Positions 32,911-40,887 of a stretch of DNA of 64,000 nucleotides are shown here, one piece after another. Under the pieces are notes generated by a model. That model saw only the letters and a program-made list of their open reading frames with translations. It ran no database searches and was not told the origin of the DNA. Every line of letters starts with the position of its first letter. Positions within the stretch are counted from its first letter, which is position 1. This DNA comes from Spirosoma endophyticum (lineage in GTDB: Bacteria; Bacteroidota; Bacteroidia; Cytophagales; Spirosomataceae): the NCBI RefSeq assembly GCF_900112365.1, contig NZ_FOLQ01000010.1, positions 1 to 64,000 on the forward strand, in the 5' to 3' direction. A program made the position numbers and the translations under genes.

Positions 32911-34194
32911 CTAGCGGACTAATTCATCGGCGAAGCGCAGGTATTGTTCCCAATCGTAGTCCGTTACGTCGTGTTTGCCTGTTCGGTCGTGATACCGTAC
33001 CGTTTGCCCGACAGACTGATTCAGGGCCGGAAATGTAGCGGTTCCTAATCCGGTTTTGCCGTACAACCTATAAACAGGCTCTGCATTTACTGCACCTAGA
33101 AACTCGCCTTTGGGGTCCGACCATTGGTCGTCATTCGCGCTGGCAACGTAGAGAGGGCGAGGTGCGATTAAGGCCAGCAGTTCGTGTTGGTCGACGGGTA
33201 AGTTGGCTACGTTCTTGTTATAGGTTTTATATCGTCCACAAAACCAGTGCGGAAAACTGGTATTGATCCGTTCAACGGTTTCGCCATACCAGCGCCGGGA
33301 TAGGGCCGCTCCGCCTTCGCCCGATTCATTGGAAATGACGGCTGCGAATCGATCATCCTGGGCTCCAGCCCACACTGCGGCTTTGCCAATGCGCGAGTGC
33401 CCGATGGTAATGACTCGCTTCGAATCGATACGTGGCTCAGTTTGGAGGTAATCGAGAATTCGGCTCATGCCCCAGCCCCAGGCACCAATGGCTCCCCAAT
33501 TATCAGCCTTTGTTGTGTCTCCCAGCACCGACCGAATGCCAGATCGCCAGCCTTGTGGATGATCGGGCTCAATGTCGCCGTAGTAAGCCGTTGCCAGCGC
33601 ATAACCTCGTTTTATAATCATTTCGATGGGCCAGCGTCGGGCCTGCATGCCCCGGAATTTCTCGGTAGCCCGCGGTTCGCCGTTTCGATTGTTGACAGCA
33701 GCCTCACCAACCGCGCCACTGATCATCCAGCGTGTTGAAAGAGGAATATCAGCTTCAGTTGTGACGCAGTGGTTCCCGCAAAAATTTAACCCCAAAAATA
33801 CGGGAGCGACCTTTTTACTTTTGGGCAGATAAAGCAGTACGTCGATGGAGGGTACTTGAGGGTAATCAACGAAGAAAATAGAGACCATTTTGCGAATGGC
33901 CAGCCCATTCAACGCCGATGAATCGACCGCTGTTGTCTGAAAACGGAGTTTGATGGTCTGTTTCGGGGTTTGACCATACACGTTTTCGGCAAAGAGTTGA
34001 ATGAGTTCAGCGCGCCGATTTTCCCAATCGGCCCTGGTTTTGACTGGTTTTCCGGTGTTGCTAGTTAACGGATTCGGGAGTTTGTACGTACCAACTTTCG
34101 CTTCGTCGTAGTTAAACACTGGTTCGGGAGCTTGCGCGTTAGTAAGATGTGCCGATAAAAATAGCGGGGTCAGCCAGAACAGCATTCGATTCAT
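32911..34194 (-). CDS. CE15-like glucuronoyl esterase / alpha-beta hydrolase, exported
   Basis: About 427 residues from the ATG at 34194, chosen because a signal peptide starts there (MNRMLFWLTPLFLSAHLTNA). The catalytic motif GHSRIGKAA holds the nucleophile Ser in the G-x-S-R-x-G-K-x-A form typical of CE15 4-O-methyl-glucuronoyl methylesterases. The acid residue is probable in NESGEGGAA, and the catalytic His lies in GKHDVTDYDWEQYL. It would cut ester bonds between lignin alcohols and glucuronoxylan in the periplasm or outside the cell. It lies 20 nt upstream of the NUDIX gene; the link to it is likely only transcriptional. Confidence 0.88.
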   Translation of the reverse strand: MNRMLFWLTPLFLSAHLTNAQAPEPVFNYDEAKVGTYKLPNPLTSNTGKPVKTRADWENRRAELIQLFAENVYGQTPKQTIKLRFQTTAVDSSALNGLAIRKMVSIFFVDYPQVPSIDVLLYLPKSKKVAPVFLGLNFCGNHCVTTEADIPLSTRWMISGAVGEAAVNNRNGEPRATEKFRGMQARRWPIEMIIKRGYALATAYYGDIEPDHPQGWRSGIRSVLGDTTKADNWGAIGAWGWGMSRILDYLQTEPRIDSKRVITIGHSRIGKAAVWAGAQDDRFAAVISNESGEGGAALSRRWYGETVERINTSFPHWFCGRYKTYNKNVANLPVDQHELLALIAPRPLYVASANDDQWSDPKGEFLGAVNAEPVYRLYGKTGLGTATFPALNQSVGQTVRYHDRTGKHDVTDYDWEQYLRFADELVR

Positions 34195-34330
34195 GATCAG
34201 ATTTGGGGAAAGTATTTGCTGAAAAGTCAAACGCCCTGTTTTTCATACTTACTAATATACGTATCAGCCATCGTCGGAACGTAAAATTCACCATTGCAAC
34301 CTTTTGGAGTGTAGCAGACTCTTAATTCTT

Positions 34331-34756
34331 ATGAAACCGATCTACTATCTGACCTTATCGATTCTTTGTTCAGGTATGATTGCCTGTAAAAGTAATTCTC
34401 CCCAGCCCGACGAAACAGGATTATCGGGTACCTGGGTTATGTTTCAACGGCAACCCCGCGAGGTAAGCACAGACAGCCCCAAACCCTTTCCTTCATCCTC
34501 TCAGCAAACGATCACCTTCACGTACCCTCATCAGTTATCGACGGATGTTGTGGACGATAGTACGTTAGCGATGGCTACCTATTTTCAAATTGCCGGGGGC
34601 ACCGGCATTGTAGGACCGTACCTTCTCGTCAAAAAAAACGCTGATAGCGTTACGGGGCACACGTTTTATTATAATTTTTCAGGCAAAGCCGATACGCTAC
34701 GATTGTTTGAATTTGGACAGCCAAAAGGATACCAGTACGGTTTTCGGCGTCTTTAG
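34331..34756 (+). CDS. Small lipoprotein of unknown function
   Basis: A protein of about 141 residues. The start at 34331 puts a lipoprotein signal first (MKPIYYLTLSILCSGMIACK). The mature part resembles the small exported proteins elsewhere in the window in having SGTWVMFQRQPR near the start, beta strands and KADTLRLFEFG near the end, but it has no Cys pair. Function unknown. It is divergent from the esterase gene. Confidence 0.7.
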   Translation: MKPIYYLTLSILCSGMIACKSNSPQPDETGLSGTWVMFQRQPREVSTDSPKPFPSSSQQTITFTYPHQLSTDVVDDSTLAMATYFQIAGGTGIVGPYLLVKKNADSVTGHTFYYNFSGKADTLRLFEFGQPKGYQYGFRRL

Positions 34757-34813
34757 GTCGCTCTGCTAACACCTTATTTTCTCCCCGGAAGTGCTGGGGA
34801 AATTGCTCTAACC

Positions 34814-34843
34814 GCGTAGCTTTTAGAAGGAAAAAAGCTACGC
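34814..34843 (+). terminator. Hairpin after the small lipoprotein gene
   Basis: A perfect 11-bp stem GCGTAGCTTTT with AAAAGCTACGC (34814-34824 and 34833-34843) and an 8-nt loop. No T run follows, so termination is plausible but not certain. Confidence 0.5.
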
Positions 34844-34956
34844 AGATTATTCATTTTAGTGAGCTTTTTTGTCCAATTCATATTAACCGACCTCTCTGAT
34901 TCGTTGTAGATGAGACTTTTGCCACTGCAATTTTCTCTCGTACAACTCACAACCTG

Positions 34957-35538
34957 ATGAGAAACGCCTTTGCCCTTTCTATTGCTACGTTATGCCTTTT
35001 CCTTTCATCCTGCCATCGCCCTGTTGCTTATTTTCAGCCAACGCCCCGTCAGGCCGCTACCCGATTACCCGTTGAAAAACCATTAGCCCAGACTAACGTA
35101 TCGATAACAGATTCGGTATTAACTGCCGATGAATCGGTTGCCATTGCGCCGGAAGTAGCGGTTCCAGCGGTAGCGAGTCTGAAACATAGTCCAGTTCAAT
35201 CGACCAATACCCGGATGGAACAGCGAATGCACCGAATTGGCTCATTATTAGCGTCAGCGACCGAAACATCCGACAAACAGCCAGACCCGAAACCAAAGAA
35301 AAAGCTTAAACTGGGCAATCAGATTCGCCAGAGTCTGGGCATGAAACTTCGCCCGGAACTGAACTGGTGGCAACGTATCAGCTGGAAACTAAAAGCGTCG
35401 GTCATTATCCTGCTGGTAGCGGTGGTGTTCGCTATTTTGCACGTCACGATCCTGGCTATCATTTTCGGAGTTGTTGGGGCTTTCCTCATGATCAGCGGCC
35501 TGAAAAAGTCCTTCAAAGTCAAGCGCCCGTGGTTTTGA
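34957..35538 (+). CDS. Membrane-anchored lipoprotein of unknown function
   Basis: A 193-residue protein with a signal and lipobox (LCLFLSSCHRP), a low-complexity middle part, a Lys-rich segment (DPKPKKKLKLGNQIRQSLG), and two hydrophobic helices at the C terminus (about residues 147-180, beginning SVIILLVAVVFAILHVTIL). This architecture is frequent in Cytophagales and has no assigned role. It converges with the nucleoside hydrolase gene, with a hairpin between the two. Confidence 0.75.
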   Translation: MRNAFALSIATLCLFLSSCHRPVAYFQPTPRQAATRLPVEKPLAQTNVSITDSVLTADESVAIAPEVAVPAVASLKHSPVQSTNTRMEQRMHRIGSLLASATETSDKQPDPKPKKKLKLGNQIRQSLGMKLRPELNWWQRISWKLKASVIILLVAVVFAILHVTILAIIFGVVGAFLMISGLKKSFKVKRPWF

Positions 35539-35550
35539 TTTGAAGCTGGA

Positions 35551-35581
35551 ACTTCCCGAAAGTTTTGAACTTTCGGGAAGT
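35551..35581. terminator. Bidirectional hairpin between convergent genes
   Basis: A perfect 14-bp inverted repeat, ACTTCCCGAAAGTT with AACTTTCGGGAAGT, and a 3-nt loop. It lies between the lipoprotein gene (plus) and the nucleoside hydrolase gene (minus). There is no strong T run. Confidence 0.65.
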
Positions 35582-35598
35582 CAACTTTCCTGAGTAAG

Positions 35599-36528
35599 TC
35601 ACGGCAACTGCCGTACGGCATTGTAAATCAGTTGAATATACTTCTTCCGGTCGATGTCGTAAACGAATTCCACATTCGGGGTTTGTTTCAGGACATCGTA
35701 GAAATCGACAACCGTCGTGCCTGTGGTTAACGTACCGCTTACCTCAACATCGACGTAGCACGACTTTGTGGTAAACATGGCCGGATCAATTAGCCAGGCG
35801 ATGGCGCAAGGGTCGTGTAAAGCAGCTCCACCATCGAGTTCCTGGCGATAAAAAATGGAAAAGAAATCCATTAAATCCGCGAATACTTTCCCCGACTCAT
35901 TGCCGATGGACCGGAACAACTCAATGTCTTCCTGAAACACCAAGGCCTTGTGCGTTACGTCTAAACCACACATCGTAATCGGAACGCCGGAGTTGAACAC
36001 AACCGAAGCCGCTTCTGGATCGACGTAAATGTTGAACTCGGCCGTGGGGGTAATATTACCCCGAAATGCTCCACCACCCATCAGTGAAATTCGCTCGATT
36101 TTCGATTTCAGGTGCGGGTACGCCAGCAGGAACGTAGCAATATTGGTCAATGGGCCGGTGGGCACAAGCGTAATTTTTTCGGGACTATCGGTCAGGATTT
36201 TAGCCATGGCTTCTATCGCCGATAAGGGACCGGGTTTTAGCTCCGGCTCCGGCAGCGTTGGGCCATCCATGCCCATCTGGCCGTGCACGTAATCGGCAAT
36301 GATAAGTTCGCGAAAAAGGGGTTTATCGCTGCCTTTATAAACTGGAATATCGACGTCCATCAGGGTTACGAGCTTCAGCGCGTTATTGAGCGTTTTTTCC
36401 TGCGTCTGATTTCCTGCCGACGTTGTAATGGCTTTAATGTCAAATAGACCACTGCCAACGGCCAGCATCAGCATCACGGCATCATCGTGGCCGGGGTCGC
36501 AGTCAATTAATATGGGTAATTTCTTCAT
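35599..36528 (-). CDS. Nucleoside hydrolase (inosine/uridine-preferring type)
   Basis: About 309 residues from the ATG at 36528, which places the metal-binding motif at the N terminus as is usual: LIDCDPGHDDAVMLM (D-x-D-x-G-x-D-D, calcium site). Further marks are MGGGAFRGNITPTAEFNIYVDPEAA and the C-terminal HDPCAIAWLIDP with a metal or substrate Asp. The enzyme splits nucleosides into base and ribose for salvage. It lies alone on the minus strand. Confidence 0.93.
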   Translation of the reverse strand: MKKLPILIDCDPGHDDAVMLMLAVGSGLFDIKAITTSAGNQTQEKTLNNALKLVTLMDVDIPVYKGSDKPLFRELIIADYVHGQMGMDGPTLPEPELKPGPLSAIEAMAKILTDSPEKITLVPTGPLTNIATFLLAYPHLKSKIERISLMGGGAFRGNITPTAEFNIYVDPEAASVVFNSGVPITMCGLDVTHKALVFQEDIELFRSIGNESGKVFADLMDFFSIFYRQELDGGAALHDPCAIAWLIDPAMFTTKSCYVDVEVSGTLTTGTTVVDFYDVLKQTPNVEFVYDIDRKKYIQLIYNAVRQLP

Positions 36529-36713
36529 GAAGCATACGTAGGAACTCGTTGGCAAAATGCTAGCGATTGTACCCGAATTTTGGCGACGAATATACTATAT
36601 GTCTGGTAAGAGAATCGAAAAGCCCCAAAAGTAATCTCAGGCTGTCTTTTAAATTTTTTCTACTAGATCTGTCAACTATCTTAGCTAACAGTTCATAGTT
36701 TTTACACGACATC

Positions 36714-38381
36714 ATGCGGTTATTCTTCTTTACTTTCTTTAGCCTGCTCAGTGGTCTGTGCAGTACAGGTCAATTGCTGGCTCAGTCCGATGCCATACCG
36801 GTAGAGGTTCAACGCGTCAGCCGAACGGCCCGACCCAATGCGATTCAAGCGCATATGCGCATCTTGTCTGCCGATTCGATGAAAGGTCGAAAACCGGGTA
36901 CGCCGGGCTTCGACATGGCGGCTGCCTACGTAGTGAGCCAACTGAAAGCGCTGGGGATGCAACCCGCCGGAGAAAACAATACATATCGGCAGGACGTACC
37001 CCTACGTCGATGGCAGGTAAAGGAGGGAAATAGTGCGCTAACCTTACTAGTCAATGGCCGCGAGCAGCCACTGACCTATGGCAGGCAATTTATTTTCAGC
37101 CCTACGCCTGACCATCCTGTCAGCGACGTAACAGCTCCCGTAGTATTTGTCGGATTTGGCGTATCGGCGCCTGAGTTGGGTTACGACGATTATAAAGACC
37201 TGGATGTTAAGGGGAAAATTGTTCTGTATCTTAATGGGGCACCTTCTACGTTTCCATCCAATCAACGCGCTTATTACACGTCGTCTAAAGCCGAAAATGC
37301 GGCATTACACGGTGCCGTGGGGACGTTAGCGTTCAACTTGCCAACCGATTTACGCAACCGAATCGAAACATCGGCCCCCCGCGCCCGACAGGGAATTTAC
37401 CGTTGGCTGGATAAGCAGGGAAAACCACAACGCACATTTCCGGCCATTAAAGGCGCAGCGTCGCTAAGTGATTCGGCCGCCCGACTGATCTTTGCGGGCG
37501 CATCCACTACGTTCAGTGATGTAACGAACAGCGCCATCAAAAATAAGCCACAGCCATTTCCGCTAAACATATCGGTTCGTATGCATGTGCAAACCGATAT
37601 GGTCGAGGACGTAGCGGGTTACAACATAGTGGCCATGCTTCCAGGCTCCGATCCGGTTCTGAAAAATGAATACGTTGTTTGCGCAGCCCATATTGACCAT
37701 CTGGGCGTTGGCCGACCCGTGAAAGGCGATTCGATTTACAACGGTGCTCACGACAACGCGTCGGGTGTGGCGATCAACCTGGAAATGGCACGGCTCTTTG
37801 CGTCACTTCCCAAAGCACCCCGTCGATCGATCGTGTTTGTGGGTGTAACCGGTGAGGAAATGGGCCTGCTGGGTTCCGATTATTTTGCCAGTAATCCAAC
37901 TGTGCCGAAAGAGAAAATAGTGGCGAATCTGGCGTTAGACATGCCGTTTTTCTTTCATCCGCTCCTTGATATTGTACCATATGGTGCCGAGCACTCAAGT
38001 TTGAGTCAGGAAGTTCGTCAGGCGGCTGCGTTTCTGGGTGTGAAAATTAGCCCGGACCCAATTCCCGAGCAGACCGTCTTTATGCGGAGTGATCACTTCA
38101 GCTTTGTTCGACAGGGAATTCCGGCGTTGTTCATCAAAAGCGGCTCGGAAACCGGCAATCCGAACCTCGACGGTACGAAACTCAACCTCGACTGGCGGGC
38201 CACGATTTACCACACGCCCCAGGACGACATGAACCAGCCGTTCGACTTCAACTCCGCGGCTAAACATGCCCAACTACAATTCCTGATCGCCTACTTAACC
38301 GCTCAGTCCGACCAGCGACCTACCTGGAATCAAGGGGACTTTTTCGGAACAAAATTCGGGATGGGCAACGTAGTGAGATAG
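36714..38381 (+). CDS. Exported M28-family zinc aminopeptidase with PA domain
   Basis: A 555-residue protein. It has a signal peptide (MRLFFFTFFSLLSGLCSTGQLLAQ), a peptidase front part, a PA insertion (about residues 110-280, with FVGFGVSAPELGYDDYKDLDVKGKIV) and the M28 catalytic domain. Zinc ligands: His and Asp in CAAHIDHLG, Asp in GAHDNASGV, Glu pair in TGEEMGLLGS, and a late His in RSDHFSFVRQGIPAL. It releases amino acids or cleaves peptides in the periplasm. It stands alone. Confidence 0.93.
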   Translation: MRLFFFTFFSLLSGLCSTGQLLAQSDAIPVEVQRVSRTARPNAIQAHMRILSADSMKGRKPGTPGFDMAAAYVVSQLKALGMQPAGENNTYRQDVPLRRWQVKEGNSALTLLVNGREQPLTYGRQFIFSPTPDHPVSDVTAPVVFVGFGVSAPELGYDDYKDLDVKGKIVLYLNGAPSTFPSNQRAYYTSSKAENAALHGAVGTLAFNLPTDLRNRIETSAPRARQGIYRWLDKQGKPQRTFPAIKGAASLSDSAARLIFAGASTTFSDVTNSAIKNKPQPFPLNISVRMHVQTDMVEDVAGYNIVAMLPGSDPVLKNEYVVCAAHIDHLGVGRPVKGDSIYNGAHDNASGVAINLEMARLFASLPKAPRRSIVFVGVTGEEMGLLGSDYFASNPTVPKEKIVANLALDMPFFFHPLLDIVPYGAEHSSLSQEVRQAAAFLGVKISPDPIPEQTVFMRSDHFSFVRQGIPALFIKSGSETGNPNLDGTKLNLDWRATIYHTPQDDMNQPFDFNSAAKHAQLQFLIAYLTAQSDQRPTWNQGDFFGTKFGMGNVVR

Positions 38382-38394
38382 ATGGCGCTTTTTG

Positions 38395-39243
38395 TCATTC
38401 CGCATCCCTGGGGCTGCCTTTTAAATTCAGATCTTTGACCTGTTTCCTGACTTTGCGCATAAACGATTCGCCGGGATCGGTTTTGCCGGTCAGGTAGTTA
38501 GGGTCGGTTTCTTTCCAGAGCGGTGTGCCAATGAAATCTTTGTATTCGTAGTGGCCAATCAGGTATTCGATTCCTTTGTAATGACGTTTGAGGTAGCGAA
38601 CCAATTGAATATTGGCTTTTATTTGAGCTTTGGTCAGGTCGTTGTTACCGATGTTTTCGATACCGATGGCGCAGTAATTCAGGCCGATACAATGGCGGGC
38701 AAACGTAGTGTCGGGCAATAAGCGAAAAATAGTGCCGTCGCGGTCAACCAGAAATGGCACGGACGTATTCAGTCGACTGGCTGCCTGGAGGTCCGGACGG
38801 CCGGGTAACACACTTGGATTGAAAACGTCGAACGTCGCTTCGAGCGTTGGAATCGATGTCCAGTGCAACACGATCATTTTGGGTTTTATGAAGGGGTCAG
38901 CCTGCTGAATGCCATGTCGTTGCGCTAAATAATCGATCGATAGTTTTTTGCGTTCCTCATCAAAAATGATCGGTTTGTCAATCAGCCGAAATGTCGATTT
39001 TTGGGCGACGCAGGAATTGATTACGATTAAAGCTGCGAAGGGTAAGATGCGGGAAAGGTGTTTAAATAGTGATGCTAGTGTTTGGCCATAATCTACCCCA
39101 CCCCCGACCCCTCCCCTTGAACTAAGGGGAGGGGTGTGGAATTGGCCTTTTTTAGTCCCTCTCCTTAGTTCAAGGGGAGGGGTTGGGTAAAAGGCCGCAG
39201 TATTTATGCGTAAGTACCTGGACAGGGAAACAGAACGATTCAT
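38395..39243 (-). CDS. N-acetylmuramoyl-L-alanine amidase (amidase_2/PGRP-like) with repeat-derived N terminus
   Basis: The 282-codon frame encodes a zinc amidase that cuts peptidoglycan stem peptides. Visible parts are MIVLHWTSIPTLEATFDVF (first His), HCIGLNYCAIGIENIGNND, and YLIGHYEYKDFIGTPLW with the C-terminal His. Its N-terminal 50 residues contain TPPLELRRGTKKG and TPPLSSRGGVGGG, the translation of a G/C-rich palindromic repeat (39094-39190). A lipoprotein-like signal LPFAALIVINSCVAQ only follows at about residue 65-80. No ATG or plausible alternative start lies between repeat and signal. Either the repeat is translated in front of the signal, or the start annotation needs experiment. 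Confidence 0.85.
   Translation of the reverse strand: MNRSVSLSRYLRINTAAFYPTPPLELRRGTKKGQFHTPPLSSRGGVGGGVDYGQTLASLFKHLSRILPFAALIVINSCVAQKSTFRLIDKPIIFDEERKKLSIDYLAQRHGIQQADPFIKPKMIVLHWTSIPTLEATFDVFNPSVLPGRPDLQAASRLNTSVPFLVDRDGTIFRLLPDTTFARHCIGLNYCAIGIENIGNNDLTKAQIKANIQLVRYLKRHYKGIEYLIGHYEYKDFIGTPLWKETDPNYLTGKTDPGESFMRKVRKQVKDLNLKGSPRDAE
39094..39190. repeat. G/C-rich palindromic repeat, copy 1 (inside amidase 5' end)
   Basis: Two hairpins in opposite orders. The first has perfect 12-bp arms (ACCCCTCCCCTT, 39107-39118, with 39124-39135). The second, 39157-39182, is nearly perfect with the reverse loop order. The same unit, CCCCTTGAACTAAGGGG, occurs at 49702-49816. It is read in frame by the amidase gene. 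Confidence 0.9.
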
Positions 39244-39266
39244 GGTCGATGGGATTGGGAGATTGC

Positions 39267-39306
39267 AAAAAAAGAAAATCCTCCCAAGTCGAGAGGATTT
39301 TCTTTT
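39267..39306 (-). terminator. Rho-independent terminator of the SusC/SusD operon
   Basis: A perfect 14-bp stem, GAGGATTTTCTTTT on the plus strand at 39293-39306 with its complement at 39270-39283, and a 9-nt loop. On the minus strand it is followed by a T run (A-rich 39267-39273 on plus). It sits 13 nt after the susD stop. Confidence 0.85.
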
Positions 39307-39318
39307 AAGCGGTACGTA

Positions 39319-40875
39319 TTACGGCTGATTCCACCACAATGGTGTTTTTAGTCGTGTCTTTTCTGTGTTGTCACCCACATTCACTGGGTTCCGGTTTTGT
39401 TCGTTCGACTCGTAAACCATCGCCTGAATCCAGTCCTTCGCGTTGTTCGCATCGAAGATTACGGTGTTCAGATTCGCTGGGCGTTGCAGGCTGGGGCCGT
39501 AGATGTCCGTGCTGTAATCCATCCGGCGCATATCGACCCAGGTTTCAGGATTCAGGCATTGCGTGATGTATTTCTGGCGCATGATATGGCTCAATCCGCC
39601 GGTCTGATTGGTGAAATGCGCAGCCAGCCCATCGGCCAGTTGAGCCGTCCAGTACGTATTGATTTCGGCCGCTGTTACACCCAGTTTGCGCATGTTCGAT
39701 TTTACGCCCTCTTCGTAAGCCACCAACGCACCCGCTACGTCGTTGGAGCGCAACCGAGCCTCTGCTTCAATGAGTTTCACTTCCGAGTACGTAATGAACG
39801 GGAACGGCGAAGCGGCTTTTGTGTAGAAACCGCTGTTAGCGAACTTGCCGTAATCGTTCTCGTTCTTGAACTGACCGGTCCCGCCCTGACCACCGGCTAA
39901 CCCTAAACCTGGTTTCAAACCGCGATACTTGCCATCGGACGGAGCCGGACTCATGATGCGGCTGATACGTGGGTCTTGGAATACCGTTTCCGTCACCGGA
40001 AACTTCGACAGCAAATCCACGAAAAACTGCGAGTACGTGAAATAACGCGGATCGGTGGCGCTGGTGAAACCACCCCAGCTAAACCACGGATTCTGATCGG
40101 TTTGCTGGGCACTGGCCAGATAGGCAAATTCGGCATCCATACCGTCTTTGTTGAACCCGTTTGTGCAGGCTTCAATGATCTTTTTTGAGTCATACAAACT
40201 GCCTTTTTTGGACAAGTGACTCAGGTAACGAGCCTTTAGCGACCACGCCAGCCGACGCCATTTGTCAACGTCACCCGCGTACATAATGTCACCACCGTTG
40301 GCATTCAGTCCTGTTTTGTTATTTGTGTTATTGAAGGCTACAATGGCCTCGTCCAGCAGCTTATCAATGCCAGCGTAAACCGTTTGCTGATCGTCCATTT
40401 TGGGCGTCAGTTTCACCTGCGAAACCCCGTCGTAACCTTCCGACATAACGATGGCGCCGTATTGATCGGTCAACATGCCGTAGTTGATCGCCAGCATCAC
40501 TTTGCCCGCGCCAACGAAGTGCGGGGAGCCTTCTTTCTCGCCCAGCAGCGCCATATCCACACAGTTGGGAATGGCCCAGGTATAGGCATTTTGCCAGAGA
40601 AAATACGAGGCCGTGAAGCGCCAGGTTTCGGCATTTCGGTTGGTGCCAGTGGTCAGTTTCGTCACGCCATATTGCGTTACGCCCGTGATCTCGCGTGCTC
40701 CCCGAAACATGGCGGCTCCATTGGTGGTCGTGATGGTGCCCACTAACCGGCTGGCGGCTGGCACCTGCGTGGGCAGGTTTGGATCTTTGTTAACGTCCAG
40801 ATATTCCTTACACGAGCTTGTCAGCAAGGCCGTACCCAGAAAAAGAAAATATAGTTTTGATACGTATGTGTTCAT
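39319..40875 (-). CDS. SusD/RagB-family outer-membrane nutrient-binding lipoprotein
   Basis: About 518 residues from the ATG at 40875, which gives a short lipoprotein signal (MNTYVSKLYFLFLGTALLTSSCKEYLD). The protein is of the SusD-like type 2 family: DVNKDPNLPTQVPAASRLVG, VYAGIDKLLDEAIVAF, RRLAWSLKARYLSHLS and TYSEVKLIEAEARLRSND (helical TPR part). It binds a nutrient at the cell surface and lids the partner SusC channel. It follows the susC gene with 12 nt between them. The cargo cannot be predicted: no glycosidase or peptidase is in the cluster. Confidence 0.95.
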   Translation of the reverse strand: MNTYVSKLYFLFLGTALLTSSCKEYLDVNKDPNLPTQVPAASRLVGTITTTNGAAMFRGAREITGVTQYGVTKLTTGTNRNAETWRFTASYFLWQNAYTWAIPNCVDMALLGEKEGSPHFVGAGKVMLAINYGMLTDQYGAIVMSEGYDGVSQVKLTPKMDDQQTVYAGIDKLLDEAIVAFNNTNNKTGLNANGGDIMYAGDVDKWRRLAWSLKARYLSHLSKKGSLYDSKKIIEACTNGFNKDGMDAEFAYLASAQQTDQNPWFSWGGFTSATDPRYFTYSQFFVDLLSKFPVTETVFQDPRISRIMSPAPSDGKYRGLKPGLGLAGGQGGTGQFKNENDYGKFANSGFYTKAASPFPFITYSEVKLIEAEARLRSNDVAGALVAYEEGVKSNMRKLGVTAAEINTYWTAQLADGLAAHFTNQTGGLSHIMRQKYITQCLNPETWVDMRRMDYSTDIYGPSLQRPANLNTVIFDANNAKDWIQAMVYESNEQNRNPVNVGDNTEKTRLKTPLWWNQP

Positions 40876-40887
40876 GAGGGAGGGCAA